NCBI RefSeq assembly: GCF_003143775.1
Contig: NZ_QFRJ01000001.1
Location: forward strand, 558,001-622,000
Direction of reading: 5' to 3'
DNA from: Brumimicrobium oceani
GTDB lineage: Bacteria; Bacteroidota; Bacteroidia; Flavobacteriales_D; Crocinitomicaceae
DNA length: 64,000 nucleotides
Positions 44,490-56,018 of the stretch are shown piece after piece. A model generated the notes under the pieces. That model was not told the origin of the DNA. It saw nothing but the letters and a program-made list of their open reading frames with translations, and did no database searches. The position numbers and the translations under genes were made by a program. Each line of letters opens with the position of its first letter. Position 1 is the stretch's first letter.

Positions 44490-45500
44490 TTAATTAAATT
44501 CGGGCAACACACTTTTAATTTTAGCAATTGCTTCTTCCATGTTTCCATCCCATCGTCCACCCGATGCATTCGCATGACCACCTCCATTAAAGTAGGTGTT
44601 GGCCATCACATTAACGGGGTTATTTTGTCCTTTCGAACGAAAAGAAATTTTAATTATTCCATCACCTTCAGTCAAAAATATAGATTTTTTTATTCCTGTT
44701 ATAGATAAACCAACATTTACAAGTCCTTCTGTGTCACCTTTCACATAGTTAAACTGTTCTAGTTCAGACTTATCCAAAGAAATAATAGCAGTTTTAAACT
44801 CATCCAAAATTTCCATTTTTTCGTTAATGGCATAACTTCTTAAGCGCAATTTTTCGAAAGTATTGGTATCAAAAACAGCTTCATGGATTTTATAAGGTTG
44901 GACTCCTCCACGCATTAATTGTGCAATTACCTCATGGGTATGCGCCGTAACACTTGGAAAACGAAATGAACCACTATCTGTCATAATTCCACAATACAAG
45001 GGCTCTCCTATATTTACATCTAGAAGATTTGAGTTCCCCATAGCTTCAATAAAGTCAACGATTAATTGTGCTGTTGAACAAGAAGAAGTTTCCGAAAACA
45101 ACAAATCAAACTCATCGCTTGGATCCAAATGATGATCAATCATGATTTTAAAAGCAGCACTTTCAATCATCATGTCTTTCATTACTCCTACACGACTCAT
45201 TGCGTTAAAATCTAAACAGAAAATTACATCTGCGGTTGATACATGTTCAGAAACCTCCTCTAAGCGCGTTTCCGCATCGATAATTTGGTCAATTCCTGTC
45301 ATCCATTCTAGGAAATATGGCGCAGGATCAGGATGACAAACTTTTACATCATACCCCAACTTTGTTAAAAAATGAAATAATCCCAAAGAACTTCCTATGG
45401 AATCTCCATCTGGGGATTTATGTGCAACAATTACTATCTTTTTTGAAGAATTTAGAACTTCTTTTACTCTAGCAATTCCTTGCTCATTAAATGTATGCAT
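44490..45500 (-). CDS. DHH-family phosphoesterase, NrnA-like
   Basis: This 336-residue protein has the DHH motifs: HKSPDGDSIGSSL near residues 27-39 with Asp31/Asp33, CLDFNAMSRVG near 95-105, IDHHLDP near 120-126 and the DHHA1 block GGGHANASGGRW near 309-320. This is the pattern of NrnA, which degrades short RNA oligonucleotides and removes phosphate from pAp. It replaces Orn in organisms that lack it. It lies in the leftward operon between dapA and the GldI-like gene. Confidence 0.9.
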   Translation of the reverse strand: MHTFNEQGIARVKEVLNSSKKIVIVAHKSPDGDSIGSSLGLFHFLTKLGYDVKVCHPDPAPYFLEWMTGIDQIIDAETRLEEVSEHVSTADVIFCLDFNAMSRVGVMKDMMIESAAFKIMIDHHLDPSDEFDLLFSETSSCSTAQLIVDFIEAMGNSNLLDVNIGEPLYCGIMTDSGSFRFPSVTAHTHEVIAQLMRGGVQPYKIHEAVFDTNTFEKLRLRSYAINEKMEILDEFKTAIISLDKSELEQFNYVKGDTEGLVNVGLSITGIKKSIFLTEGDGIIKISFRSKGQNNPVNVMANTYFNGGGHANASGGRWDGNMEEAIAKIKSVLPEFN

Positions 45501-45515
45501 ATAATTATATTTAAA

Positions 45516-46388
45516 CTACTTAATTAAGTCTAACTGACTTTTCATTTTTGATTTTAATTCTTCGCTAATTGTGGTTAAAGGCAAACGAACGGTTTCGGTC
45601 CCAATTCCAATCAATTCTAGGCAGAATTTTATTCCTGATGGATTTCCTTCGGCAAAAAAGGAATCTGTAATATCTAAAACATCAAAGTGGTGCTTTCTTG
45701 CGGTAACTAAATCTCCTGTAAAACCAGCATTGATCATTGTAGAAAATTGCTTTGGTAATGCATTGGCAACAACAGAAATAACCCCATGTCCACCCATTGC
45801 AACCAATGGCATTGTTAGTGCATCTTCGCCTGACAACACAGCAAAATCTTCTGGTGCATTTTTCAAAATTTGCATTACTTGCTCTAAATTTCCAGAAGCT
45901 TCTTTAATACCAACTATGGTTTCAACTTTTGAAAGTTCTAAAGTTGTTTCTGCCGTCATATTACTCGCTGTTCTTCCAGGAACATTATATAATATAATTG
46001 GCTTTTTTGACACTTCTGCAATTGCCTTAAAATGAGCTATTATACCACGTTGACTTGGTTTGTTATAATGTGGAGAAGCACTTAAGAATCCATCTACACC
46101 TTCATGGTCAAAGTTCTTAATTTCTTCAACTAAAGCAGCTGTATTATTGTCTGCCATTCCCAATAAAATCGGCAACTTTCCGTTGTTTTCGTCAATAACA
46201 GTAGCCAAAACAAAATTCTTCTCGTCTGCTGTTAGCGTAGCAGTTTCCCCAGTTGTTCCTTGCACGACTAAAAAATCTGTTCCATTTTCAATTTGAAAAC
46301 TAACTAGTTTTCGCAAAGCTATTTCATCAACACTTCCATCTGTTTTGAATGGTGTTACAAGTGCTACACCCGTTCCTTTAAACTGCAT
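45516..46388 (-). CDS. dapA: 4-hydroxy-tetrahydrodipicolinate synthase
   Basis: This 290-residue TIM-barrel aldolase condenses pyruvate and aspartate semialdehyde, the first committed step to lysine and diaminopimelate. The Schiff-base Lys is 162 in VGIKEASGN, the catalytic Tyr is 134 in LYNVPGRT, and Thr45/46 lie in GTTGETA. The length and motifs match DapA rather than the sialate or dihydrodipicolinate relatives. It begins one base into the stop codon of the preceding gene (TAATG), so expression is probably coupled. Lysine feedback residues were not examined. Confidence 0.95.
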   Translation of the reverse strand: MQFKGTGVALVTPFKTDGSVDEIALRKLVSFQIENGTDFLVVQGTTGETATLTADEKNFVLATVIDENNGKLPILLGMADNNTAALVEEIKNFDHEGVDGFLSASPHYNKPSQRGIIAHFKAIAEVSKKPIILYNVPGRTASNMTAETTLELSKVETIVGIKEASGNLEQVMQILKNAPEDFAVLSGEDALTMPLVAMGGHGVISVVANALPKQFSTMINAGFTGDLVTARKHHFDVLDITDSFFAEGNPSGIKFCLELIGIGTETVRLPLTTISEELKSKMKSQLDLIK

Positions 46389-46825
46389 TATAATTGTATT
46401 TTAATTAAATAATTATTTATCTGTTTGAACAACTTACCTTCCGACAAACTTGAATCACTGAATGACAAATCAAATTTACTTAAAGTTTCTTGCTCCATTC
46501 CCACACTTATTAATTTAGAATGCTTTAAAACCGATTTTAATAAAGAATTATCTTTCTCCATTGCAACAATCAAAACACCTTTTGAAGTACTTAAAACTTC
46601 TGTCAATTTAGGTGTTTTGATCTTTCCAAAGAGATTAAAATCCTTCTTGGAAAGATAATAAACTTGTTCAATCTGAGGTAATTCAGCTATGCTTTTTGGT
46701 TGATTTACAGTTAGTAAATAATAAAATGATTCCGCACTAGATATGTTTCTCTCAACATTATTCTTTAGCTGTTGAAATTCCTTTTCACTTTTCCATTCCG
46801 AAATTATAATGATTCTTTTTTTCAT
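46388..46825 (-). CDS. Conserved small protein of unknown function (DUF6913-like)
   Basis: This 145-residue protein sits between ligA (7 bases) and dapA (1-base overlap). It contains no membrane helix and no enzyme motif. Pieces such as LFGKIKTPKL near 65-74 and LIVAMEKDNSLLKSVLKHSK near 84-103 resemble a family found at this place beside ligA/dapA in Flavobacteriia that I recall as DUF6913; that name is from memory. The conserved gene order suggests it is a real gene, but its function is unknown. Confidence 0.7.
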   Translation of the reverse strand: MKKRIIIISEWKSEKEFQQLKNNVERNISSAESFYYLLTVNQPKSIAELPQIEQVYYLSKKDFNLFGKIKTPKLTEVLSTSKGVLIVAMEKDNSLLKSVLKHSKLISVGMEQETLSKFDLSFSDSSLSEGKLFKQINNYLIKIQL

Positions 46826-46832
46826 TATTCAT

Positions 46833-48848
<2,016 letters not shown>

Positions 48849-49697
48849 TTAAAATTGTGCGTGAATCATTCTATCCTTACCCTGTAAATCTTGGCGAATT
48901 TCAATTTGATTGAATCCATAAGATTTCAAAACAGCTTCTACATCTTTCGCCATTTCTTCATGTACTTCAAAAAACAAACTTCCCTTTGGTACTAAATGAT
49001 CTCGCGCATAAAGAGAAATCGCTTTGTAATACAAAAGTGGATTATTGTTGGGGACAAACAAAGCAGATTCCGGCTCAAAATCTAACACGTGATCTTTCAT
49101 TTGCTCTTTATTGTCTAAGGGTATATAAGGAGGATTGGAAACAATTAAATCCCATTTATAATGGGAGTAATCATGTAGTTTTAGTGCATTGGCAAAATCA
49201 AATTGAACGTTTATTTTAAGCTGAATCGCATTTTCATTGGCCAAATCTAAGGCATTTTGAATAACATCTACTCCAAACACATTGCTCTTTGAAATAGCTG
49301 ATTTTAAAGACAATGCAATACAACCAGAGCCTGTACCCACATCCAAAATTTTTGGACTCCTACCTTGCCATGTGTCCACTATCCAATTTACCAATTCCTC
49401 AGTTTCCGGTCTCGGAATTAAGGCCCTACGATCTGTTATTAAATCTAAACCGTAAAAATGAGTCCAACCCAACACGTATTGAACTGGTTTACCTTTATTG
49501 ATTTGAATAATCGAGTTTTCCAACTTCTCTTCAACTCCCTGAGGTATAGTACTGTCTTTATTCAGTAAAATTTCCGAGGCATCATATTGCATGTAATGCA
49601 TTAAGAACATTTTGGCAATTTGCTTTTTCTCCCTCTCTGTAAATATATCATTTAGCTTCTCACTAAAATGACCTATCATTTCATTTACGGTGCACAT
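48849..49697 (-). CDS. prmC: Peptide chain release factor N5-glutamine methyltransferase
   Basis: This 282-residue enzyme methylates the Gln of the GGQ motif in release factors RF1 and RF2. It has an N-terminal helical domain, the RALIPRPETEELV motif near residues 91-103, the SAM motif ILDVGTGSGCIALSL near 116-130 and the glutamine-binding NPPY in IVSNPPYIPLD near 186-196. It is first in the seven-gene leftward operon. The divergent transketolase gene begins 109 bases away. Confidence 0.93.
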   Translation of the reverse strand: MCTVNEMIGHFSEKLNDIFTEREKKQIAKMFLMHYMQYDASEILLNKDSTIPQGVEEKLENSIIQINKGKPVQYVLGWTHFYGLDLITDRRALIPRPETEELVNWIVDTWQGRSPKILDVGTGSGCIALSLKSAISKSNVFGVDVIQNALDLANENAIQLKINVQFDFANALKLHDYSHYKWDLIVSNPPYIPLDNKEQMKDHVLDFEPESALFVPNNNPLLYYKAISLYARDHLVPKGSLFFEVHEEMAKDVEAVLKSYGFNQIEIRQDLQGKDRMIHAQF

Positions 49698-49768
49698 TAT
49701 AATCCTATTTTGTGTAAAAGTAGTAATAAATTAAGGGCTATTTCCACTTAGATATTCTAAATTAAGTC

Positions 49769-49776
49769 TAGATTTG
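49769..49776 (+). promoter_or_regulatory. -7 promoter element of the transketolase operon
   Basis: TAGATTTG is an exact TAnnTTTG match 30 bases before the start of the transketolase N-terminal gene. The -33 element is not clear. Confidence 0.4.
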
Positions 49777-49806
49777 TAAAACAAAATAATTTGTTACAAA
49801 TAAGCT

Positions 49807-50649
49807 ATGGATATTAAAACTATGGAGCAATACGCTTCACAAACAAGAAGAGATATTGTAAGAATGGTAGCAGCCGTAAACTCTGGTCACCCAGGTGGCT
49901 CTTTAGGTTGTGCCGACTTTTTTACTGTTATGTATCACAAAATCTTAAAACAAGATCCTAAAAATTTCACCATGGATGGTGAAGGTGAAGATTTATTCTT
50001 CCTTTCTAATGGACACATTTCTCCAGTTTGGTATAGTACTTTGGCCCGTGCAAATTACTTCCCAGTTTCAGAATTAGCCACTTTCAGAAAATTGAATTCT
50101 CGCTTGCAAGGACATCCAAGTGTAGACCATGACTTACCAGGAATCCGAGCTGCATCAGGTTCTTTAGGTCAGGGACTTTCAATGGGGATTGGTGCTGCAG
50201 AAACAAAAAAACTGAATGGAGATGATAGATTCGTTTATGTTTTAATGGGTGATGGTGAATTGCAAGAAGGACAGATTTGGGAAGCTGCTATGTACGCAGC
50301 TGCTAAAAACGTTGATAATATAATTGCTTCTGTAGATTATAACGGACGACAAATTGATGGTGATGTAGAGGATGTTCTTTCACTTGGAAACTTGAAACAG
50401 AAATGGCAAGCTTTTGGTTGGGAAACACTTGAAGTTGATGGTCATAACATGGAAGAAATGATTTCTACTTACGAAAAAGCACAAGAATTATCTGGAAAAG
50501 GAAAGCCTGTTATGGTTTTACTGAAAACAGAAATGGGTCAAGGAGTTGATTATATGATGGGAACTCACAAATGGCATGGAGCTGCTCCAAATGCAGAACA
50601 ATTAGAAAGTGCATTAAATCAACTAGAAGAAACTTTAGGCGATTACTAG
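49807..50649 (+). CDS. Transketolase, N-terminal (thiamine diphosphate-binding) subunit
   Basis: This 280-residue protein is the PP-binding half of a split transketolase, which moves two-carbon units in the non-oxidative pentose phosphate pathway. It has SGHPGGSLG near residues 26-34 and the diphosphate motif GDGELQEGQIWEA near 147-159 with the conserved Asn in DYNGRQIDG. The pyrimidine-binding half is encoded at 52035. A second gene for a vWA protein lies between the two halves. Split transketolases are common in Bacteroidota and some Firmicutes; the intervening gene is less usual. Confidence 0.93.
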   Translation: MDIKTMEQYASQTRRDIVRMVAAVNSGHPGGSLGCADFFTVMYHKILKQDPKNFTMDGEGEDLFFLSNGHISPVWYSTLARANYFPVSELATFRKLNSRLQGHPSVDHDLPGIRAASGSLGQGLSMGIGAAETKKLNGDDRFVYVLMGDGELQEGQIWEAAMYAAAKNVDNIIASVDYNGRQIDGDVEDVLSLGNLKQKWQAFGWETLEVDGHNMEEMISTYEKAQELSGKGKPVMVLLKTEMGQGVDYMMGTHKWHGAAPNAEQLESALNQLEETLGDY

Positions 50650-50682
50650 ACTAATAAAACATCAGTTGAAAAAAGTGAAAGA

Positions 50683-52035
50683 ATGAAAAAGTTAATCATT
50701 GCGTTATTTATAACTCTTGCTGGATTTAGTTATGCACAAGAAGAATTAACGCGTGTACTTTTTGTTCTTGACGCTTCTAATTCAATGAATAAAAAATGGG
50801 GGAAAGAAGCCAGATTTGTCACAGCAAAACGAATTCTCTCTAACTCGGTAGATAGTCTTCGAGGAATTCCAAATTTGGAAATCGCCTTACGCGTTTATGG
50901 TCACCAATCCCCTATCACTGCAAATTATCAAGATTGTGCAGATACCAAACTAGAAGTGCCTTTTGCAAAAAACAATCATCAACAAGTTCTGAATAAAATC
51001 AAGACCATTCGTGCCAAAGGAACCACTCCAATTGCAAGATCTCTTGAACAGGCAGCTGATGATTTTCCAAATAAAAGCTCTAGAAATGTAATCATTTTAA
51101 TTACAGATGGAATTGAAGCTTGTGATGATGAACCTTGTGTGATTGCAGATAAATTACGGGCAAAAGGCATAACAATTAGTCCTTTTGTGATTGGTTTAGG
51201 AATGGATATGTCTTATCTCTCTCACTTTGATTGCTACGGAAACTATAAATCTGCCGAAGATCCAATGGCTTTTGAAGCAGTTTTGAAGAATGTAGTAAAC
51301 AAAGCACTCGTAAATACAACGGTACAAATCAACTTGAATACAATAGATGGAAAACCGTTGGAGACAGATATTACCATGTTTTTGTATGAGGCAGGAACCA
51401 AGAACTTAAAGTACACTTATATGCATACTCTAAATGAGGAGAAACTGCCAGATACTTTAGTTTTAGATCCCAGTATTCAATACGATTTAATTGCAAAAAC
51501 ACTTCCTCCACAAGTAAAGAAAGGAATTAAAATTCAACGCAACACCCACAATACAATAGAATTACCAACTCCTCAAGGTCAGATTAAAGTTGAATTTAAT
51601 CAGCCCTCGCGATATGATTTCGTTGATGCTCGCATAATGCAGAAAGGAAAAACCACTACATTAAACGTTCAAAAACTGAATACCACTCAGGACTATATTG
51701 TGGGAGATTATGAAATAGAAATACTTACATTACCCCGCAGATACGCTAGTGTAAAGGTCAATCAAAGCAGGCTACAAACAATATCTTTGGATGCACCAGG
51801 AGTGGTGAACTTCTCTGCTTACAAAATTGTGACCGCCCAAGTATTCGAAATCAAGAAGAACAATGAATTAGAATGGGTTTGTGACTTATTAGAAAACACC
51901 TTAAACAACACCTTCATCCTTCAACCGGGGAAGTACAAAGTTGTCTACAGACAAAAAGAATTGAAATCTACCAGCTATTCTAAACAAAAAGATTTTAACG
52001 TATATTCGAACAAAACAGTAACGATAAATTTATAA
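50683..52035 (+). CDS. Secreted von Willebrand factor A-domain protein
   Basis: This 450-residue protein has a signal peptide ([19 protein letters not shown]) and a vWA domain near residues 22-205. The metal-ion-dependent adhesion site is DASNS (Asp30, Ser32, Ser34) with the Thr in [15 protein letters not shown] near 115 and the Asp in [10 protein letters not shown]. The rest is a series of beta-rich modules to the C-terminus with no T9SS tail or membrane helix. It begins 33 bases after the first transketolase gene, and its stop codon overlaps the start of the second (TAATG). This places a surface or periplasmic protein in a core metabolic operon; its function is unknown. Confidence 0.85.
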   Translation: MKKLIIALFITLAGFSYAQEELTRVLFVLDASNSMNKKWGKEARFVTAKRILSNSVDSLRGIPNLEIALRVYGHQSPITANYQDCADTKLEVPFAKNNHQQVLNKIKTIRAKGTTPIARSLEQAADDFPNKSSRNVIILITDGIEACDDEPCVIADKLRAKGITISPFVIGLGMDMSYLSHFDCYGNYKSAEDPMAFEAVLKNVVNKALVNTTVQINLNTIDGKPLETDITMFLYEAGTKNLKYTYMHTLNEEKLPDTLVLDPSIQYDLIAKTLPPQVKKGIKIQRNTHNTIELPTPQGQIKVEFNQPSRYDFVDARIMQKGKTTTLNVQKLNTTQDYIVGDYEIEILTLPRRYASVKVNQSRLQTISLDAPGVVNFSAYKIVTAQVFEIKKNNELEWVCDLLENTLNNTFILQPGKYKVVYRQKELKSTSYSKQKDFNVYSNKTVTINL

Positions 52036-52991
52036 TGGAAAAGAAAATCACAATTTTAGGCGAAAAAGACACACGTTCAGGCTTTGGAGAAGGCTTGCAC
52101 GAATTGGGTAAATCTCATCCAAATGTAGTGGCATTGTGTGCAGATTTAACTGGCTCTTTAAAAATGAATGCTTTTGAAGATGATTTCTCGGATCGTTTCT
52201 TCCAAGTAGGTATCTCTGAAGCCAATATGATCAGTATGGCTGCAGGAATGACAATTGGCGGAAAAATTCCTTTTACTGGAACATTCGCTAATTTTTCTAC
52301 AGGAAGAGTTTATGATCAAATACGTCAATCTGTCGCTTATTCTGGAAAGAATGTAAAAATTTGTGCTTCTCACGCTGGATTAACGCTAGGAGAAGATGGA
52401 GCAACTCATCAAATTTTGGAGGACATCGGAATGATGAAAATGATGCCGAATATGACTGTTATTGTTCCTGCTGATTTCAATCAAACTAAACAAGCAACAA
52501 AAGCAATTGCAGACTTAGATGGACCTGTTTATCTTCGCTTTGGACGTCCAAAAGTGCCTATTTTTGTTGCTGATGATGCAGAATTTGTAATTGGTAAAGC
52601 AGATACCATTTTTGAAGGAAAAGATGTTTCAATTATCGCTTGTGGCCATATGGTTTACAAAGCAATTGAAGCTGCTCAAGAACTAGCAAAAGAAGGAATC
52701 GATGCTGAAGTGATTAATATGCACACGATAAAACCTTTAGATGAAAAAGCAATTTTAGCATCTGCTCAGAAAACCGGTTGCGTGGTGACCGCTGAAGAGC
52801 ACATGATTAACGGCGGATTAGGTGATGCTGTAGCACAAGTTTTAAGCAGAAATAATCCTACTCCTCAAGAATTTGTTGGTGTTAATGACACTTTCGGTGA
52901 AAGTGGAACTCCAAATGAATTAATGACCAAATACAACATTGATACTGCGGATGTGATTAAAGCAGCAAAAAAAGCAATTTCACGTAAATAA
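52035..52991 (+). CDS. Transketolase, C-terminal (pyrimidine-binding) subunit
   Basis: This 318-residue protein has the pyrimidine-binding domain with the catalytic Glu in [18 protein letters not shown] near residues 56-73, [14 protein letters not shown] near 113-126, and the C-terminal transketolase domain ([20 protein letters not shown] near 251-270). With the subunit at 49807 it makes a full enzyme. It overlaps the vWA stop codon by one base, which argues for translational coupling. A terminator follows after 12 bases. Confidence 0.93.
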   Translation: MEKKITILGEKDTRSGFGEGLHELGKSHPNVVALCADLTGSLKMNAFEDDFSDRFFQVGISEANMISMAAGMTIGGKIPFTGTFANFSTGRVYDQIRQSVAYSGKNVKICASHAGLTLGEDGATHQILEDIGMMKMMPNMTVIVPADFNQTKQATKAIADLDGPVYLRFGRPKVPIFVADDAEFVIGKADTIFEGKDVSIIACGHMVYKAIEAAQELAKEGIDAEVINMHTIKPLDEKAILASAQKTGCVVTAEEHMINGGLGDAVAQVLSRNNPTPQEFVGVNDTFGESGTPNELMTKYNIDTADVIKAAKKAISRK

Positions 52992-53003
52992 TATTTGATT
53001 TCT

Positions 53004-53045
53004 AACAGTTCTTTGGAATAGGATTCTAGAGAACTGTTTTCTTCA
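53004..53045 (+). terminator. Terminator of the transketolase operon
   Basis: AACAGTTCT (53004-53012) pairs with AGAACTGTT (53030-53038) around a 17-base loop and is followed by a pyrimidine-rich TTCTTC tail. Confidence 0.6.
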
Positions 53046-53104
53046 CCTACTCCTCTTCTACTTGCATCCATAATTCTACTTTTTCGAAATAATTTTAATT
53101 TCTA

Positions 53105-54298
53105 ATGAAAGCATCTTTAACCAAAGCTGAAAAATTTAAACAACTTCAGGGACAAACCAGTCCTTTTCCTTTTTTAATAGATGTAGATTATGCCAAAGGA
53201 AGCTATATCTATGATAAATCAGGGAAATCTTATTTAGACATGATTGCAGGAGTTGCTGTTAATAATATTGGCCATAATCACCCAGAAGTTGTCGAAGCTT
53301 TAAAAGCGCAAATTGACAGACATTTACATGTAATGGTTTACGGCGAATTTATTCAAGATGCACCATTAGAAATGGCGGAGAAACTAACAGCACTACTACC
53401 CAATTCTTTAAATGCCGTTTATTCCGTTAACTCGGGAACAGAAGCCAACGAGGCGGCAATCAAACTGGCTAAACGGGTTACCGGAAGAAAAGAGATTATT
53501 TCTTGTTTTGGCGCTTATCACGGAAGTACTAATGGAAGTTTAAGCTTATCGAGTAAGGAAATTAAGAAAAAGCCTTTTGAACCTCTTTTACCAGAAATTA
53601 ATTTTATTGAGCACAACTCCATTGTAGATTTAGAGAAAATAACAGAAAAAACAGCTGGTGTTTTTATTGAAACTATTCAGGGAGATGCTGGAGTGAGACA
53701 AGCTTCAACAGAATATTTAAAAGCACTAAGAAATAGATGTGATGAAACTGGAGCACAACTCATTTACGATGAAATTCAATGCGGAATGGGAAGATCAGGA
53801 AAAAACTTCGCTTTTGAACATTCTGGAGTTGTTCCAGATATTTTAACATTGGGAAAAGCATTAGGAGGTGGAATGCCAATTGGAGCATTAGTTAGCAGTC
53901 AAGAAAAACTTGATTTATTTAGCCACGACCCTATTTTAGGACACATCACTACATTTGGTGGACACCCAGTTGTTTGTGCTGCGGCTGCAGCGGGATTGAA
54001 AGTTTTGTCTGAAATTGATTATGATGAAGTTGAAAAAATAGGTAAATTCATTGAAGATGAACTACTTAAACATAATCTCGTTAAAGAAATTCGAAGAGTG
54101 GGAATGATGTTTGCCATTGATATGGAAAACGCAGAAATTGTGAACAAAATCGTTATGGGATGCATGGAAAAGGGTTTAATCTCTTTTTGGTTTTTGTCGC
54201 ACCCTGATAGTTTTAGATTGAGTCCTCCCTTGACATTGAATTGGGAAGAAGCGAAAAAGGCAGTTGAGATAATCAATGAAGCAATCAATGAGATTTAA
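53105..54298 (+). CDS. Class III aminotransferase, acetylornithine/ornithine-type
   Basis: This 397-residue PLP enzyme has the class III signature YDEIQCGMGRSGKNFAFEHS near residues 221-240 and the Schiff-base Lys251 in TLGKALGGGMPIGA. SVNSGTEANEAAIKLAKR near 107-124 binds the phosphate. The acceptor could be acetylornithine, ornithine, succinylornithine or a beta-amino acid; family trees would be needed to choose, and no arginine genes lie nearby. It is soluble. It follows the transketolase terminator and probably has its own promoter. Confidence 0.88.
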   Translation: MKASLTKAEKFKQLQGQTSPFPFLIDVDYAKGSYIYDKSGKSYLDMIAGVAVNNIGHNHPEVVEALKAQIDRHLHVMVYGEFIQDAPLEMAEKLTALLPNSLNAVYSVNSGTEANEAAIKLAKRVTGRKEIISCFGAYHGSTNGSLSLSSKEIKKKPFEPLLPEINFIEHNSIVDLEKITEKTAGVFIETIQGDAGVRQASTEYLKALRNRCDETGAQLIYDEIQCGMGRSGKNFAFEHSGVVPDILTLGKALGGGMPIGALVSSQEKLDLFSHDPILGHITTFGGHPVVCAAAAAGLKVLSEIDYDEVEKIGKFIEDELLKHNLVKEIRRVGMMFAIDMENAEIVNKIVMGCMEKGLISFWFLSHPDSFRLSPPLTLNWEEAKKAVEIINEAINEI

Positions 54299-54524
54299 AA
54301 ATTTATATCAGGCCGACAAATCCAGTTTATCCGGTAAAAATTCACAGATCCCTCCGATATTTTTTACTAAGCTGTACAGCTTTTGTTGATTACTATTTTT
54401 TCATTATCCTATAAAGTAAAGACCCAAGATAAATCTGCTTCACGACATTAACTTGAGCAATTTTCTCTATTTCATGTTTGCTTTTCGGCGTTACGTTATG
54501 AAACTCTTTTTTTCCTCATCTTTT

Positions 54525-55217
54525 CTACGCTAATAATTTCGAGTCATGCACCAAAATAGAATTTCTTTCCAAGTGAATTAGTCCCGCTTGTTTGAATTCG
54601 TTCAATATAGTAGTTACCTTCTGACGTGAAATTCCAGTTAAACTTGCGATCTCTTGATGTGTCAAATTGTGTTTTATCAGCGTTTCATATCCTACGGGTT
54701 TCCCAATATCTTCTGCCATTTCTTTAATAAAATCTATGACTCTATTTCTAGATTTTTTCAGCATTACAGACTCCAATCTATTATCTAGTCTACGATAGTC
54801 TGTTAACATATTTTTGACCAACCTCTGATAAACTCGCTGATTTCTTACACTTATACTTTTGAATTCTGCTGTAGGGATAGAATACACAATGGTATTTTTA
54901 TCCATCACCTTGGCAGAATCAGTATGATTGACAAACAAAGTAGAATCTATTGCAGCATGCTCTCCATAATAGTCACCATCATTCAAAATACGCTTGATAC
55001 TTTCTTTTTCTGAATCAGAATGTTTAATTATTTTTACCCTACCACTATTAACAAAGAATACATTATCCATTGGGTCTCCTTGACGAAATAGAAAATCATT
55101 TTTAGCATATTGATTTACTTCAAAAAGACTCTGTAGCGACTTTTTTTGATCAGAGGAAAGTCCCCTAAATAATTCATTATTATCAATAAACCAGAGTTTT
55201 GCGTTTTTATTAATCAT
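54525..55217 (-). CDS. Crp/Fnr-family transcriptional regulator
   Basis: This 230-residue protein has a cNMP-binding beta-roll (residues 15-130, with FLFRQGDPMDNVFFVNSGRV) and a Crp-type winged helix near 150-220 (HNLTHQEIASLTGISRQKVT). Unlike the 185-residue regulator at 14.3 kb it has a wing after the recognition helix. No cluster of N-terminal Cys is present. The gene has a long untranslated region before it, as its upstream neighbour is 800 bases away. Its targets cannot be seen in the window, unless it uses the palindrome at 14149. Confidence 0.88.
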   Translation of the reverse strand: MINKNAKLWFIDNNELFRGLSSDQKKSLQSLFEVNQYAKNDFLFRQGDPMDNVFFVNSGRVKIIKHSDSEKESIKRILNDGDYYGEHAAIDSTLFVNHTDSAKVMDKNTIVYSIPTAEFKSISVRNQRVYQRLVKNMLTDYRRLDNRLESVMLKKSRNRVIDFIKEMAEDIGKPVGYETLIKHNLTHQEIASLTGISRQKVTTILNEFKQAGLIHLERNSILVHDSKLLA

Positions 55218-55970
55218 GTTGTCGGTGTTTTATATCAACTAATATAATGAGTGAAATTAATTACATACAAAACAATAACTTATAAAAAAGGTTCATTGAT
55301 AGCAGACCAAATCTTAAAAAAAATTAAATAAATTGATAAAACAGTTAATCAAATAGCCTGTCATTCTAAATAAGCAGTACTAAATATTTGAAATGCATAA
55401 AAGTAAAATAGCGCTATCCATATAAGTCCTAGATTGTAAAAGACATTTTTCTTACCTACAAAATTGAAAAATTCAGTTTGATGATCAAATCACTGCCTTC
55501 CGATGTTCAACTAGAATAAATTATAATGATCCTTCGGAAAAATTTTTATTTTCTGAGGGAAGGATTCCTTCTATTTCACCTATTAGCAATAGTTCTTTAT
55601 AAGAAAAGTCAAATAGGATTGAACAAAAGTACTTATTTCGATCTAATTAGGCAGTTGTCCTATAAAATATACTTTTGAGTAGTTTTAGCAGTATGTAGCT
55701 CTCGCTCATTGAGCAAGTTTGGAATAAATAGCGGATAATTTCTTAAAAGTCCTCTAAGTGTTTAAAAGGCTAATCCTTCAATAATAACAATTCACATCTC
55801 TATTTCTGAAGGTCTCAAAAAATAACAGGTCAACAAAAATAATCTCTCGAGTTTATCTATCGACTGAAAATGCCAGTTTTATGGTTTTCACTTTTTATGA
55901 AACTTAGAAATTAAAATGAATCCTATATACCCATCATGATGACAGTCACAAAATTTTGTTCATTAAACAA
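55218..55970. other. Long intergenic gap upstream of the Crp/Fnr gene
   Basis: About 750 bases hold no open frame with coding character. Small features are an 11-base palindrome TTGATGATCAA (55478-55488), GAAGGATTCCTTC (near 55560-55572) and TTGAT...ATCAA halves ten bases apart near 55331-55350, none with Fnr spacing. It is as AT-rich as the rest of the non-coding sequence. A small RNA or a long leader cannot be excluded. Confidence 0.5.
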
Positions 55971-56000
55971 AAAAAGCTGCTACCTAAGTAACAGCTTTTT
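55971..56000. terminator. Bidirectional terminator after the TPR gene
   Basis: AAAAAGCTG (55971-55979) pairs with CAGCTTTTT (55992-56000); the stem extends inward with one mismatch. It lies 18 bases beyond the TPR gene stop codon and has T residues on the minus strand side. Confidence 0.8.
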
Positions 56001-56018
56001 CACAATACAATTCACAAC

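Noticed and set aside
54369-54382. Perfect palindrome AAGCTGTACAGCTT as a terminator or operator
   Set aside because: There is no loop for a terminator stem and no second copy or regulator link; chance in AT-rich DNA is possible.
55478-55488. TTGATGATCAA as an Fnr site upstream of the second Crp/Fnr gene
   Set aside because: The half-sites are one base apart, not four, and the site is more than 250 bases from the gene.
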